From the NCBI GenBank assembly GCA_964036045.1, contig OZ038380.1, forward strand, positions 165,175,872-165,239,871: a stretch of DNA of 64,000 bases, given 5' to 3'. Shown piece by piece: positions 22,901 through 37,199 of this stretch. The translations under genes and the position numbers were made by a program. How positions within the stretch are numbered: the stretch's first letter is position 1; the number at the start of each line of letters is the position of its first letter. The notes under the pieces were generated by a model. The model was not told the DNA's origin. It saw nothing but the letters and a program-made list of their open reading frames with translations, and made no database searches. The DNA comes from Eutreptiella sp. 'Long Island Sound 2002'. Its lineage: Eukaryota > Euglenozoa > Euglenophyceae > Eutreptiales > Eutreptiaceae.

Positions 22901-24302
22901 TGTCCCCATGGAAGTCCCCATGGATGTCCTCATGGATGTCCCCATTGATGTCCCCATGGATGTCCCCATGGATGTCCCCATGGGTGTCCGCATGGATGTC
23001 CCCATGGATGTCCCCATGGATGTCCCCATGGATGTCCCCATGGATGTCCCCATGGATGTCCCCATGGATGTCCCCATGGATGTCCCCATTGATGTCCCCA
23101 TGGATGTCCCCATGGAAGTCCCCATGGATGTCCCCATGGATGTCCCCATTGATGTCCCCATGGATGTCCCCATGGATGTCCCCATGGATGTCGCCAGGGA
23201 TGTCCCCAGGGATGTCCCCATGGATGTCCCCATGGATGTCCCCATTGATGTCCCCATTGATGTCCCCATTGATGTCCCCATTGATGTCCCCATTGATGTC
23301 CCCATTGATGTCCCCATGGATGTCCCCATGGATGTCCCCATGGATGTCCCCACGGATGTCCCCATTGATGCCCCCATTGATGTCCCCATGGATGTCCCCA
23401 TGGATGTCCCCATTGATGTCCCCATTGATGTCCCCATTGATGTCCCCATTGATGTCCCCATGGATGTCCCCATGGATGTCCCCATGGATGTCCCCATGGA
23501 TGTCCCCATGGATGTCCCCATGGATGTCCCCATGGATGTCCCCATGGATGTCCCCATTGATGTCCCCATTGATGTCCCCATGGATGTCCCCATGGATGTC
23601 CCCATTGATGTCCCCATGGATGTCCCCATGGATGTCCCCATGGATGTCCCCATGGATGTCCCCATGGATGTCCCCATGGATGTCCCCATGGATGTCCCCA
23701 TTGATGTCCCCATTGATGTCCCGATGGATGTCCCCATTGATGTCCCCATTGATGTCCCCATGGATGTCCCCATTGATGTCCCCATGGATGTCCCCATGGA
23801 TGTCCCCATGGATGTCCCCATGGATGTCCCCATGGATGTCCCCATGGATGTCCCCATGGATGTCCCCATTGATGTCCCCATTGATGTCCCCATGGATGTC
23901 CCCATTGATGTCCCCATTGATGTCCCCATTGATGTCCCCATGGATGTCCCCATGGATGTCCCCATGGATGTCCCGATGGATGTCCCCATGGATGTCCCCA
24001 TTGATGTCCCCATGGATGTCCCCATGGATGTCCCCATGGATGTCCCCATGGATGTCCCCATGGATGTCCCCATGGATGTCCCCATGGATGTCCCCATGGA
24101 TGTCCCCATGGATGTCCCCATGGATGTCCCCATTGATGTCCCCATGGATGTCCCCATGGATGTCCCCATTGATGTCCCCATGGATGTCCCCATTGATGTC
24201 CCCATGGATGTCCCCATTGATGTCCCCATTGATGTCCCCATTGATGTCCCCATGGATGTCCCCATGGATGTCCCCATTGATGTCCCCATGGATGTCCCCA
24301 TG

Positions 24303-26100
24303 GATGTCCCCAGGGATGTCCCCATTGATGTCCCCATTGATGTCCCCATTGATGTCCCCATGGATGTCCCCATGGATGTCCCCATGGATGTCCCCATTGA
24401 TGTCCCCATGGATGTCCCCATTGATGTCCCCATGGATGTCCCCATTGATGTCCCCATGGATGTCCCCATGGATGTCCCCATTGATGTCCCCATGGATGTC
24501 CCCATGGATGTCCCCATGGATGTCCCCATTGATGTCCCCATTGATGTCCCCATGGATGTCCCCATGGATGTCCCCATGGATGTCCCCATTGATGTCCCCA
24601 TTGACGTCCCCATGGATGTCCCCATGGATGTCCCCATTGACGTCCCCATTGATGTCCCCATGGATGTACCCATTGATGTCCCCATGGATGTCCCCATGGA
24701 TGTCCCCATTGATGTCCCCATGGATGTCCCCATGGATGTCCCCATGGATGTCCCCATTGATGTCCCCATTGATGTCCCCATTGATGTCCCCATTGATGTC
24801 CCCATGGATGTCCCCATGGATGTCCCCATTGATGTCCCCATGGATGTCCCCATGGATGTCCCCATGGATGTCCCCATGGATGTCCCCATGGATGTCCCCA
24901 TGGATGTCCCCATTGATGTCCCCATTGATGTCCCCATGGATGTCCCCATGGATGTCCCCATGGATGTCCCCATTGATGTCCCCATTGATGTCCCCATGGA
25001 TGTCCCCATGGATGTCCCCATGGATGTCCCCATTGATGTCCCCATTGATGTCCCCATGGATGTCCCCATGGATGTCCCCATGGATGTCCCCATGGATGTC
25101 CCCATGGATGTCCCCATGGATGTCCCCATGGATGTCCCCATGGATGTCCCCATGGATGTCCCCATGGATGTCCCCATGGATGTCCCCATTGATGTCCCCA
25201 TGGATGTCCCCATGGATGTCCCCATTGATGTCCCCATTGATGTCCCCATGGATGTCCCCATGGATGTCCCCATTGATGTCCCCATTGATGTCCCCATTGA
25301 TGTCCCCATTGATGTCCCCATTGATGTCCCCATGGATGGCCCCATGGATGTCCCCATGGATGTCCCCATTGATGTCCCCATGGATGTCCCCATTGATGTC
25401 CCCATGGATGTCCCCATGGATGTCCCCATGGATGTCCCCATGGATGTCCCGATGGATGTACACATGGATGTCCCCATGGATGTCCCCATGGATGTCCCCA
25501 TGGATGTCCCCATGGATGTCCCCATGGATGTCCCCATTGATGTCCCCATTGATGTCCCCATTGATGTCCCCATTGATGTCCCCATGGATGTCCCCATGGA
25601 TGTCCCCATGGATGTCCCCATTGATGTCCCCATGGATGTCCCCATTGATGTCCCGATGGATGTCCCCATGGATGTCCCCATGGATGTCCCCATGGATGTC
25701 CCCATGGATGTCCCCATTGATGTCCCCATGGATGTCCCCATGGATGTCCTCATGGATGTCCCCATGGATGTCCCCATGGATGTCCCCATTGATGTCCCCA
25801 TGGATGTCCCCATGGATGTCCCCATGGATGTCCCCAGGGATGTCCCCATTGATGTCCCCATTGATGTCCCCATTGATGTCCCCATGGATGTCCCCATGGA
25901 TGTCCCCATGGATGTCCCCATTGATGTCCCCATGGATGTCCCCATGGATGTCCCCATGGATGTCCCCATGGATGTCCCCATTGATGTCCCCATGGATGTC
26001 CCCATGGATGTCCCCATTGACGTCCCCATGGATGTCCCCATGGATGTCCCCATTGACGTCCCCATTGATGTCCCCATGGACGTCCCCATTGATGTCCCCA
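24303..26100. repeat. Higher-order duplication, period about 1.4-1.5 kb
   Basis: The cagggatg unit recurs at 24311 and 25835 (1524 bp). A pair of gacgtc units 36 bp apart recurs at 24603/24639 and 26019/26055 (1416 bp). The unequal offsets imply loss of nine units in one copy. Boundaries are approximate. Confidence 0.6.
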
Positions 26101-29100
26101 TGGATGTCCCCATGGATGTCCCCATTGATGTCCCCATGGATGTCCCCATGGATGTCCCCATGGATGTCCCCATTGATGTCCCCATTGATGTCCCCATTGA
26201 TGTCCCCATTGATGTCCCCATGGATGTCCCCATGGATGTCCCCATTGATGTCCCCATGGATGTCCCCATGGATGTCCCCATGGATGTCCCCATGGATGTC
26301 CCCATGGATGTCCCCATGGATGTCCCCATTGATGTCCCCATTGATGTCCCCATGGATGTCCCCATTGATGTCCCCATGGATGTCCCCATTGATGTCCCCA
26401 TTGATGTCCCCATGGATGTCCCCATGGATGTCCCCATGGATGTCCCCATTGATGTCCCCATTGATGTCCCCATGGATGTCCCCATGGATGTCCCCATGGA
26501 TGGCCCCATGGATGTCCCCATGGATGTCCCCATGGATGTCCCCATGGATGTCCCCATGGATGTCCCCATGGATGTCCCCATTGATGTCCCCATGGATGTC
26601 CCCATGGATGTCCCCATGGATGTCCCCATTGATGTCCCCATGGATGGCCCCATGGATGTCCCCATGGATGTCCCCATTGATGTCCCCATTGATGTCCCCA
26701 TGGATGTCCCCATTGATGTCCCCATTGATGTCCCCATTGATGTCCCCATTGATGTCCCCATGGATGGCCCCATGGATGTCCCCATTGATGTCCCCATGGA
26801 TGTCCCCATTGATGTCCCCATGGATGCCCCCATGGATGTCCCCATGGATGTCCCCATGGATGTCCCGATGGATGTCCCGATGGATGTCCCCATGGATGTC
26901 CCCATGGATGTCCCCATGGATGTCCCCATGGATGTCCCCATGGATGTCCCCATTGATGTCCCCATTGATGTCCCCATTGATGTCCCCATTGATGTCCCCA
27001 TTGATGTCCCCATGGATGTCCCCATGGATGTCCCCATTGATGTCCCCATTGATGTCCCCATGGATGTCCCCATTGATGTCCCCATGGATGTCCCCATGGA
27101 TGTCCCCATGGATGTCCCCATGGATGTCCCCATGGATGTCACCATTGATGTCCCCATTGATGTCCCCATTGATGTCCCCATTGATGGCCCCATGGCTGTC
27201 CCCATTGATGTCCCCATGGATGTCCCCATTGATGTCCCCATTGATGTCCCCATGGATGTCCCCGTGGATGTCCCCATTGATGTCCCCATTGATGTCCCCA
27301 TGGATGTCCCCATGGATGTCCCCATTGATGTCCCCATTGATGTCCCCATTGATGTCCCCATGGATGTCCCCATTGATGTCCCCATGGATGTCCCCATTGA
27401 TGTCCCCATTGATGTCCCCATGGATGTCCCCATGGATGTCCCCATTGATGTCCCCATGGATGTCCCCATGGATGTCCCCATGGATGTCCCCATGGATGTC
27501 CCCATGGATGTCCCCATGGATGTCCCCATGGATGTCCCCATTGATGTCCCCATTGATGTCCCCATGGATGTCCCCATGGATGTCCCCATGGATGTCCCCA
27601 TGGATGTCCCCATGGATGTCCCCATGGATGTCCCCATGGATGTCCCCATGGATGTCCCCATGGATGTCCCCATGGATGTCCTCATGGATGTCCCCATGGA
27701 TGTCCCCATTGATGTCCCCATGGATGTCCCCATTGATGTCCCCATGGATGTCCCCATGGATGTCCCCATGGATGTCCCCATTGATGTCCCCATTGATGTC
27801 CCCATGGATGTCCCAATGGATGTCCCCATGGATGTCCCCATTGATGTCCCCATGGATGTCCCCATTGATGTCCCCATGGATGTCCCCATGGATGTCCCCA
27901 TGGATGTCCCCATGGATGTCCCCATGGATGTCCCCATGGATGTCCCCATGGATGTCCCCATGGATGTCCCCATGGACGTCCCCATGGATGTCCCCATGGA
28001 TGTCCCCATGGAAGTCCCCATGGCTGTCCCCATGCATGTCCCCATGGATGTCCCCATTGATGTCCCCATTGATGTCCCCATGGATGTCCCCATTGATGTC
28101 CCCATTGATGTCCCCATGGATGTCCCCATGGATGTCCCCATGGATGGCCCCATGGATGTCCCCATGGATGTCCCCATTGATGTCCCCATGGATGTCCCCA
28201 TGGATATCCCCATGGATGTCCCCATGGATGTCCCCATGGATGTCCCCATGGAAGTCCCCATGGATGTCCCCATTGATGTCCCCATGGGTGTCCCCATTGA
28301 TGTCCCCATTGATGTCCCCATGGATGTCCCCATGGATGTCCCCATGGATGTCCCCATGGATGTCCCCATTGATGTCCCCATGGATGTCCCCATGGATGTC
28401 CCCATGGATGTCCCCATTGATGTCCCCATGGATGTCCCCATGGATGTCCCCATGGATGTCCCCATGGATGTCCCCATGGATGTCCCCATGGATGTCCCCA
28501 TGGATGTCCCCATGGATGTCCCCATGGATGTCCCCATTGATGTCCCCATGGATGTCCCCATGGATGTCCCCATTGATGTCCCCATGGATGTCCCCATGGA
28601 TGTCCCCATTGATGTCCCCATGGATGTCCCCATTGATGTCCCCATGGATGTCCCCATTGATGTCCCCATGGATGTCCCCATGGATGTCCCCATGGATGTC
28701 CCCATGGATGTCCCCATGGATGTCCCCATGGATGTCCCCATGGATGTCCCCATGGATGTCCCCATTGATGTCCCCATGGATGTCGCCATTGATGTCCCCA
28801 TGGATGTCCCCATGGATGTCCCCATGGATGTCCCCATTGATGTCCCCATTGATGTCCCCATGGATGTCCCCATGGATGTCCCCATTGATGTCCCCATTGA
28901 TGTCCCCATGGATGTCCCCATTGATGTCCCCATGGATGTCCCCATTGATGTCCCCATGGATGTCCCCATTGATGTCCCCATGGATGTCCCCATGGATGTC
29001 CCCATTGATGTAACCATGGATGTCCCCATGGATGTCCCCATTGATGTCCCCATTGATGTCCCCATGGATGTCCCCATGGATGTCCCCATTGATGTCCCCA

Positions 29101-31829
29101 TGGATGTCCCCATGGATGTCCCCATGGATGTCCCCATGGATGTCCCCATTGATGTCCCCATGGATGTCCCCATGGATGTCCCCATTGATGTCCCCATGGA
29201 TGTCCCCATTGATGTCCCCATGGATGTCCCCATGGATGTCCCCAGGGATGTCCCCATTGATGTCCCCATTGATGTCCCCACGGATGTCCCCATTGATGCC
29301 CCCATGGATGTCCCCATGGATGTCCCCATTGATGTCCCCATGGATGTCCCCATGGATGTCCCCATGGATGTCCCCATGGATGTCCCCATGGATGTCCCCA
29401 TTGATGTCCCCATGGATGTCACCATGGATGTCCCCATGGATGTCCCCATGGATGTCCCCATGGATGTCCCCATGGATGTCCCCATGGATGTCCCCATTGA
29501 TGTCCCCATTGATGTCCCCATTGATGTCCCCATGGATGTCCCCATGGATGTCCCCATGGATGTCCCCATTGATGTCCCCATGGATGTCCCCATTGATGTC
29601 CCCATGGATGTCCCCATGGATGTCCCCATGGATGTCCCCATGGATGTCCCCATGGATGTCCCCATGGATGTCCCCATGGATGTCCCCATTGATGTCCCCA
29701 TGGATGTCCCCATGGATGTCCCCATTGATGTCCCCATGGATGTCCCCATGGATGTCCCCATGGATGTCCCCATGGATGTCCCCATTGATGTCCCCATGGA
29801 TGTCCCCATTGATGTCCCCATGGATGTCCCCATGGATGTCCCCATTGATGTCCCCATGGATGTCCCCATGGATGTCCCCATGGATGTCCCCATTGATGTC
29901 CCCATTGATGTCCCCATGGATGTCCCCATGGATGTCCCCATGGATGTCCCCATGGATGTCCCCATGGATGTCCCCATTGATGTCCCCATGGATGTCCCCA
30001 TGGATGTCCCCATGGAAGTCCCCATGGATGTCCCCATGGATGTCCCCATGGATGTCCCCATGGATGTCCCCATGGATGTCCCCATTGATGTCCCCATGGA
30101 TGTCCCCATGGATGTCCCCATGGATGTCCCCATGGATGTCCCCATGGATGTCCCCATTGATGTCCCCATGGATGTCCCCATGGATGTCCCCATTGATGTC
30201 CCCATGGATGTCCCCATGGATGTCCCCATGGATGTCCCCATTGATGTCCCCATGGATGTCCCCATGGATGTCCCCATGGATGTCCCCATGGATGTCCCCA
30301 TGGATGTCCCCATGGATGTCCCCATGGATGTCCCCATGGAAGTCCCCATGGATGTCCCCATGGATGTCCCCATTGATGTCCCCATTGATGTCCCCATGGA
30401 TGTCCCCATGGAAGTCCCCATGGATGTCCCCATGGATGTCCCCATTGATGTCCCCATGGATGTCCCCATGGATGTCCCCATTGATGTCCCCATGGATGTC
30501 CCCATGGATGTCCCCATGGATGTCCCCATGGATGTCCCCATGGATGTCCCCATTGATGTCCCCATGGATGTCCCCATGGATGTCCCCATGGATGTCCCCA
30601 TGGATGTCCCCATGGATGTCCCCATGGATGTCCCCATGGATGTCCCCATTGATGTCCCCATTGATGTCCCCATTGATGTCCCCATGGATGTCCCCATGGA
30701 TGTCCCCATGGATGTCCCCATTGATGTCCCCATGGATGTCCCCATTGATGTCCCCATGGATGTCCCCATGGATGTCCCCATGGATGTCCCCATGGATGTC
30801 CCCATGGATGTCCCCATGGATGTCCCCATGGATGTCCCCATGGATGTCCCCATTGATGTCCCCATGGATGTCCCCATGGATGTCCCCATTGATGTCCCCA
30901 TGGATGTCCCCATGGATGTCCCCATTGATGTCCCCATGGATGTCCCCATTGATGTCCCCATGGATGTCCCCATGGATGTCCCCATGGATGTCCCCATGGA
31001 TGTCCCCATGGATGTCCCCATGGATGTCCCCATGGATGTCCCCATTGATGTCCCCATGGATGTCCCCATGGATGTCCCCATGGATGTCCCCATGGATGTC
31101 CCCATGGATGTCCCCATTGATGTCCCCATGGATGTCCCCATGGATGTCCCCATGGATGTCCCCATGGATGTCCCCATGGATGTCCCCATGGATGTCCCCA
31201 TGGATGTCCCCATTGATGTCCCCATGGATGTCCCCATGGATGTCCCCATGGATGTCCCCATTGATGTCCCCATGGATGTCCCCATGGATGTCCCCATTGA
31301 TGTCCCCATGGATGTCCCCATGGATGTCCCCATTGATGTCCCCATGGATGTCCCCATTGATGTCCCCATGGATGTCCCCATTGATGTCCCCATGGATGTC
31401 CCCATGGATGTCCCCATGGATGTCCCCATGGATGTCCCCATGGATGTCCCCATGGATGTCCCCATGGAAGTCCCCATGGATGTCCCCATGCATGTCCCCA
31501 TGGATGTCCCCATTGATGTCCCCATTGATGTCCCCATGGATGTCCCCATTGATGTCCCCATTGATGTCCCCATGGATGTCCCCATTGATGTCCCCATTGA
31601 TGTCCCCATTGATGTCCCCATTGAGGTCCCCATGGATGGCCCCATGGATGTCCCCATGGATGGCCCCATGGATGTCCCCATGGATGTCCCCATTGATGTC
31701 CCCATGGATGTCCCCATGGATGTCCCCATGGATGTCCCCATGGATGTCCCCATGGATGTCCCCATGGAAGTCCCCATTGATGTCCCCATGGATGTCCCCA
31801 TGGATGTCCCCATTGATGTCCCCATGGAT

Positions 31830-34800
31830 GTCCCCATTGATGTCCCCATGGATGTCCCCATTGATGTCCCCATTGATGTCCCCATTGATGTCCCCATGGA
31901 TGGCCCCATGGATGTCCCCATTGATGTCCCCATGGATGTCCCCATTGATGTCCCCATTGATGTCCCCATGGATGTCCCCAGGGATGTCCCCATGGATGTC
32001 CCCATGGATGTCCCCATGGATGTCCCCATTGATGTCCCCATGGATGTCCCCATGGATGTCCCCATGGATGTCCCCATTGATGTCCCCATTGATGTCCCCA
32101 TTGATGTCCCCATGGATGTCCCCATTGATGTCCCCATGGATGTCCCCATGGATGTCCCCATGGATGTCCCCATGGATGTCCCCATTGATGTCCCCATGGA
32201 TGTCCCCATGGATGTCCCCATGGATGTCCCCATGGATGTCCCCATTGATGTCCCCATGGATGTCCCCATGGATGTCCCCATGGATGTCCCCATGGATGTC
32301 CCCATTGATGTCCCCATTGGTGTCCCCATGGATGTCCCCATGGATGTCCCCATTGATGTCCCCATGGATGTCCCCATGGATGTCCCCATGGATGTCCCCA
32401 TGGATGCCCCCATTGATGTCCCCATGGATGTCCCCATGGATGTCCCCATGGATGTCCCCATTGATGTCCCCATGGATGTCCCCATTGATGTCCCCATTGA
32501 TGTCCCCATGGATGTCCCCATTGATGTCCCCATGGATGTCCCCATTGATGTCCCCATGGATGTCCCCATTGATGTCCCCATGGATGTCCCCATGGATGTC
32601 CCCATGGATGTCCCCATTGATGTCCCCATTGATGTCCCCATGGATGTCCCCATGGATGTCCCCATTGATGTCCCCATGGATGTCCCCATGGATGTCCCCA
32701 TTGATGTCCCCATGGATGTCCCCATGGATGCCCCCATTGATGTCCCCATGGATGTCCCCATGGATGTCCCCATGGATGTCCCCATTGATGTCTGCATGGA
32801 TGTCCCCATTGATGTCCCCATTGATGTCCCCATGGATGTCCCCATGGATGTCCCCATGGATGTCCCCATTGATGTCCCCATGGATGTCCCCATTGATGTC
32901 CCCATGGATGTCCCCATTGATGTCCCCATTGATGTCCCCATTGATGTCCCCATGGATGGCCCCATGGATGTCCCCATTGATGTCCCCATGGATGTCCCCA
33001 TTGATGTCCCCATTGATGTCCCCATGGATGTCCCCAGGGATGTCCCCATGGATGTCCCCATGGATGTCCCCATGGATGTCCCCATTGATGTCCCCATGGA
33101 TGTCCCCATGGATGTCCCGGTGGATGTCCCCATTGATGTCCCCATTGATGTCCCCATTGATGTCCCCATGGATGTCCCCATTGATGTCCCCATGGATGTC
33201 CCCATGGATGTCCCCATGGATGTCCCCATGGATGTCCCCATTGATGTCCCCATGGATGTCCCCATGGATGTCCCCATGGATGTCCCCATGGATGTCCCCA
33301 TTGATGTCCCCATGGATGTCCCCATGGATGTCCCCATGGATGTCCCCATGGATGTCCCCATTGATGTCCCCATTGGTGTCCCCATGGATGTCCCCATGGA
33401 TGTCCCCATTGATGTCCCCATGGATGTCCCCATGGATGTCCCCATGGATGTCCCCATGGATGCCCCCATTGATGTCCCCATGGATGTCCCCATGGATGTC
33501 CCCATGGATGTCCCCATTGATGTCCCCATGGATGTCCCCATTGATGTCCCCATTGATGTCCCCATGGATGTCCCCATTGATGTCCCCATGGATGTCCCCA
33601 TTGATGTCCCCATGGATGTCCCCATTGATGTCCCCATGGATGTCCCCATGGATGTCCCCATGGATGTCCCCATTGATGTCCCCATTGATGTCCCCATGGA
33701 TGTCCCCATGGATGTCCCCATTGATGTCCCCATGGATGTCCCCATGGATGTCCCCATTGATGTCCCCATGGATGTCCCCATGGATGCCCCCATTGATGTC
33801 CCCATGGATGTCCCCATGGATGTCCCCATGGATGTCCCCATTGATGTCCCCATGGATGTCCCCATTGATGTCCCCATTGATGTCCCCATGGATGTCCCCA
33901 TTGATGTCCCCATGGATGTCCCCATGGATGTCCCCATGGATGTCCCCATTGATGTCCCCATGGATGTCCCCATGGATGTCCCCATGGATGTCCCCATTGA
34001 TGTCCCCATTGATGTCCCCATGGATGTCCCCATGGATGTCCCCATTGATGTCCCCATGGATGTCCCCATGGATGTCCCCATTGATGTCCCCATGGATGTC
34101 CCCATTGATGTCCCCATGGATGTCCCCATGGATGTCCCCATGGATGTCCCCATTGATGTCCCCATTGATGTCCCCATGGATGTCCCCATGGATGTCCCCA
34201 TTGATGTCCCCATGGATGTCCCCATGGATGTCCCCATTGATGTCCCCATGGATGTCCCCATGGATGCCCCCATTGATGTCCCCATGGATGTCCCCATGGA
34301 TGTCCCCATGGATGTCCCCATTGATGTCCCCATGGATGTCCCCATTGATGTCCCCATTGATGTCCCCATGGATGTCCCCATGGATGTCCCCATGGATGTC
34401 CCCATTGATGTCCCCATGGATGTCCCCATTGATGTCCCCATGGATGTCCCCATTGATGTCCCCATTGATGTCCCCATTGATGTCCCCATGGATGGCCCCA
34501 TGGATGTCCCCATTGATGTCCCCATGGATGTCCCCATTGATGTCCCCATTGATGTCCCCATGGATGTCCCCAGGGATGTCCCCATGGATGTCCCCATGGA
34601 TGTCCCCATGGATGTCCCCATTGATGTCCCCATGGATGTCCCCATGGATGTCCCGGTGGATGTCCCCATTGATGTCCCCATTGATGTCCCCATTGATGTC
34701 CCCATGGATGTCCCCATTGATGTCCCCATGGATGTCCCCATGGATGTCCCCATGGATGTCCCCATGGATGTCCCCATTGATGTCCCCATGGATGTCCCCA

Positions 34801-35550
34801 TGGATGTCCCCATGGATGTCCCCATGGATGTCCCCATTGATGTCCCCATGGATGTCCCCATGGATGTCCCCATGGATGTCCCCATGGATGTCCCCATTGA
34901 TGTCCCCATTGGTGTCCCCATGGATGTCCCCATGGATGTCCCCATTGATGTCCCCATGGATGTCCCCATGGATGTCCCCATGGATGTCCCCATGGATGCC
35001 CCCATTGATGTCCCCATGGATGTCCCCATGGATGTCCCCATGGATGTCCCCATTGATGTCCCCATGGATGTCCCCATTGATGTCCCCATTGATGTCCCCA
35101 TGGATGTCCCCATTGATGTCCCCATGGATGTCCCCATTGATGTCCCCATGGATGTCCCCATTGATGTCCCCATGGATGTCCCCATGGATGTCCCCATGGA
35201 TGTCCCCATTGATGTCCCCATTGATGTCCCCATGGATGTCCCCATGGATGTCCCCATTGATGTCCCCATGGATGTCCCCATGGATGTCCCCATTGATGTC
35301 CCCATGGATGTCCCCATGGATGCCCCCATTGATGTCCCCATGGATGTCCCCATGGATGTCCCCATGGATGTCCCCATTGATGTCCCCATGGATGTCCCCA
35401 TTGATGTCCCCATTGATGTCCCCATGGATGTCCCCATTGATGTCCCCATGGATGTCCCCATGGATGTCCCCATGGATGTCCCCATTGATGTCCCCATGGA
35501 TGTCCCCATGGATGTCCCCATGGATGTCCCCATTGATGTCCCCATTGATG
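31830..35550. repeat. Higher-order repeat, period 1056 bp with a 480-bp internal duplication
   Basis: The marker gatggcc is at 31899, 32955 and 34491. An attggtg marker is at 32319, 33375 and 34911. A gatgccc marker is at 32403, 32727, 33459, 33783, 34263, 34995 and 35319. A cccggtgg marker is at 33119 and 34655. Offsets are 1056 bp between copies 1 and 2, and 1536 bp (1056+480) between copies 2 and 3. The 33783-to-34263 spacing shows the extra 480-bp segment. Three copies are therefore present, the middle one expanded. Confidence 0.85.
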
Positions 35551-37199
35551 TCCCCATGGATGTCCCCATGGATGTCCCCATTGATGTCCCCATGGATGTC
35601 CCCATGGATGTCCCCATGGATGTCCCCATGGATGTCCCCATTGATGTCCCCATGGATGTCCCCATGGATGTCCCCATTGATGTCCCCATTGATGTCCCCA
35701 TGGATGTCCCCATGGATGTCCCCATTGATGTCCTCATGTATGTCCCCATTGATGTCCCCATTGATGTCCCCATGGATGTCCCCATTGATGTCCCCATGGA
35801 TGTCCCCATTGATGTCCCCATGGATGTCCCCATGGATGTCCCCATGGATGTCCCCATGGATGTCCCCATGGATGTCCCCATGGATGTCCCCATGGATGTC
35901 CCCATGGATGTCCCTATGGATGTCCCCATTGATGTCCCCATTGATGTCCCCATGGATGTCCCCATGGATGTCCCCATGGATGTCCCCATTGATGTCCCCA
36001 TGGATGTCCCCATGGATGTCCCCATTGATGTCCCCATGGATGTCCCCATGGATGTCCCCATTGATGTCCCCATGGATGTCCCCATGGATGTCCCCATGGA
36101 TGTCCCCATGGATGTCCCCAGGGATGTCCCCATGGATGTCCCCATGGATGTCCCCATGGATGTCCCCATTGATGTCCCCACGGATGTCCCCATGGATGTC
36201 CCCATTGATGTCCCCATTGATGTCCCCATGGATGTCCCCATGGATGTCCCCATGGATGTCCCCATGGATGTCCCCATGGATGTCGCCAGGGATGTCCCCA
36301 TGGATGTCCCCATGGATGTCCCCAGGGTTGTCCCCATTGATGTCCCCATTGATGTCCCCACGGATGTCCCCATTGATGCCCCCATGGATGTCCCCATGGA
36401 TGTCCCCATGGAAGTCCCCATTGATGTCCCCATGGATGTCCCCATGGATGTCCCCATGGATGTCCCCATGGATGTCCCCATTGATGTCCCCATGGATGTC
36501 CCCATGGATGTCCCCATGGATGTCCCCATGGATGTCCCCATTGATGTCCCCATTGATGTCCCCATTGATGTCCCCATGGATGTCCCCATGGATGTCCCCA
36601 TTGATGTCCCCATGGATGTCCCCATGGATGTCCCCATGGATGTCCCCATGGATGTCCCCATTGATGTCCCCATTGATGTCCCCATGGATGTCCCCATGGA
36701 TGTCCCCATGGATGTCCCCATTGATGTCCCCATGGATGTCCCCATGGGTGTCCCCATTGATGTCCCCATGGATGTCCCCATGGATGTCCCCATTGATGTC
36801 CCCATGGATGTCCCCATGGATGTCCCCATGGATGTCCCCATGGATGTCCCCATTGATGTCCCCATGGATGTCCCCATGGATGTCCCCATTGATGTCCCCA
36901 TGGATGTCCCCATGGATGTCCCCATGGATGTCCCCATTGATGTCCCCATGGATGTCCCCATGGATGTCCCCATTGATGTCCCCATGGATGTCCCCATGGA
37001 TGTCCCCATGGATGTCCCCATGGATGTCCCGATGGATGTCCCCATTGATGTCCCCATGGATGTCCCCATTGATGTCCCCATGGATGTCCCCATGGATGTC
37101 CCCATGGATGTCCCCATGGATGTCCCCATTGATGTCCCCATGGATGTCCCCATGGATGTCCCCATTGATGTCCCCATGGATGTCCCCATGGATGTCCCC

